DNA of 11,593 nt, taken from contig JAATVR010000282.1 in the NCBI GenBank assembly GCA_014523665.1, positions 1 through 11,593 on the forward strand, in the 5' to 3' direction. Source of the DNA: Nitrososphaerales archaeon TH526 (lineage in GTDB: Archaea > Thermoproteota > Nitrososphaeria > Nitrososphaerales > Nitrososphaeraceae). Shown here one piece after another: positions 11,488-11,593 of the stretch. Both the position numbers and the translations under genes were made by a program. Below the pieces are notes generated by a model. It saw nothing but the letters and a program-made list of their open reading frames with translations, was not told the DNA's origin and did no database searches. Numbering within the stretch: the first letter of the stretch is position 1; each line of letters begins with the position of its first letter.

Positions 11488-11593
11488 ATGGCAGACAATT
11501 TGAAAAGAATGCCTATCCACTCCTGTGATATTTTAATTGTAGGTGGTGGCTCAGCCGGTCTTCGAGCTGCAATTGAAGCCCATGATGCCGGTG
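11488..11593 (+). CDS. sdhA: Succinate dehydrogenase/fumarate reductase flavoprotein, N-terminus (partial)
   Basis: The first 35 codons read MADNLKRMPIHSCDILIVGG and continue GSAGLRAAIEAHDAG. DILIVGGGSAGLRAAIEA is the Rossmann dinucleotide-binding motif (GxGxxG, then A/G) at the very start of FAD-dependent succinate dehydrogenase/fumarate reductase flavoproteins. These oxidise succinate in the TCA cycle and pass electrons to an iron-sulfur subunit at the membrane. L-aspartate oxidase begins in a similar way and cannot be excluded from so short a piece. The gene leaves the window on the right. It is a host gene and marks the right flank of the accessory block, with its own leaderless-type promoter intact. 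Confidence 0.72.
   Translation, partial: MADNLKRMPIHSCDILIVGGGSAGLRAAIEAHDAG

Overview
The window most likely comes from an ammonia-oxidising archaeon of the Nitrososphaerales (Thaumarchaeota, Nitrososphaera/Nitrosocosmicus type). This is inferred from several traits. The coding sequence is AT-leaning. TATA-like boxes sit 20-35 bases before start codons, as in archaea with leaderless mRNAs. Many proteins carry Sec signals, one ending in the AYAQ style common in that group. The tyrosine recombinase and the terminase-like ATPase also look like thaumarchaeal mobile-element proteins. None of this was confirmed by a search.

Layout: two host genes flank an accessory block. On the left is the start of an exported alpha/beta hydrolase (1-277, minus, running off the window). 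On the right is the start of a succinate dehydrogenase/fumarate reductase flavoprotein (11488-11593, plus, running off the window). Between them, almost everything is on the minus strand and forms a compact integrated element. In transcription order it holds: a tyrosine recombinase (10054-11412); a secreted Cys protein (8948-9646); a divergent regulator pair, with a winged-helix protein on plus (8150-8758) and a ribbon-helix-helix protein on minus (7853-8041); then a main operon. The operon runs from a small zinc-binding protein (7479-7718) to a PrimPol-helicase (4821-7475), a frameshifted small gene (4329-4732), a TerS-like HTH protein (3859-4332), a tiny secreted Cys protein (3598-3825) and a large terminase subunit (TerL, 2086-3546). 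Left of TerL lie terminase scars, an 82-residue hypothetical protein and a second larger secreted Cys protein (622-1170).

The gene set combines integration, self-priming replication and headful-type DNA packaging. There is no capsid, portal or tail gene. It therefore resembles in logic a P4-like virus satellite that brings its own terminase, or else the remains of a provirus. Three further observations stand out. (1) Downstream of the intact TerL lie three degraded 3' ends of other, divergent TerL genes, all ending in variants of FRLSxKFWH-stop. This is a record of repeated element turnover, or of attachment-site duplication. (2) Seven exact copies of the heptamer GGTACGC lie within 200 bases at the end of the PrimPol gene, as two inverted triplets with 9-base period plus one lone copy. 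This is a candidate iteron origin or operator. (3) Three secreted proteins spread along the element share small Cys-Pro-Gly disulfide-type motifs.

No tRNA, rRNA, CRISPR array or insertion sequence was recognised. I could not identify a convincing att direct repeat flanking the block, so its exact ends are unknown.
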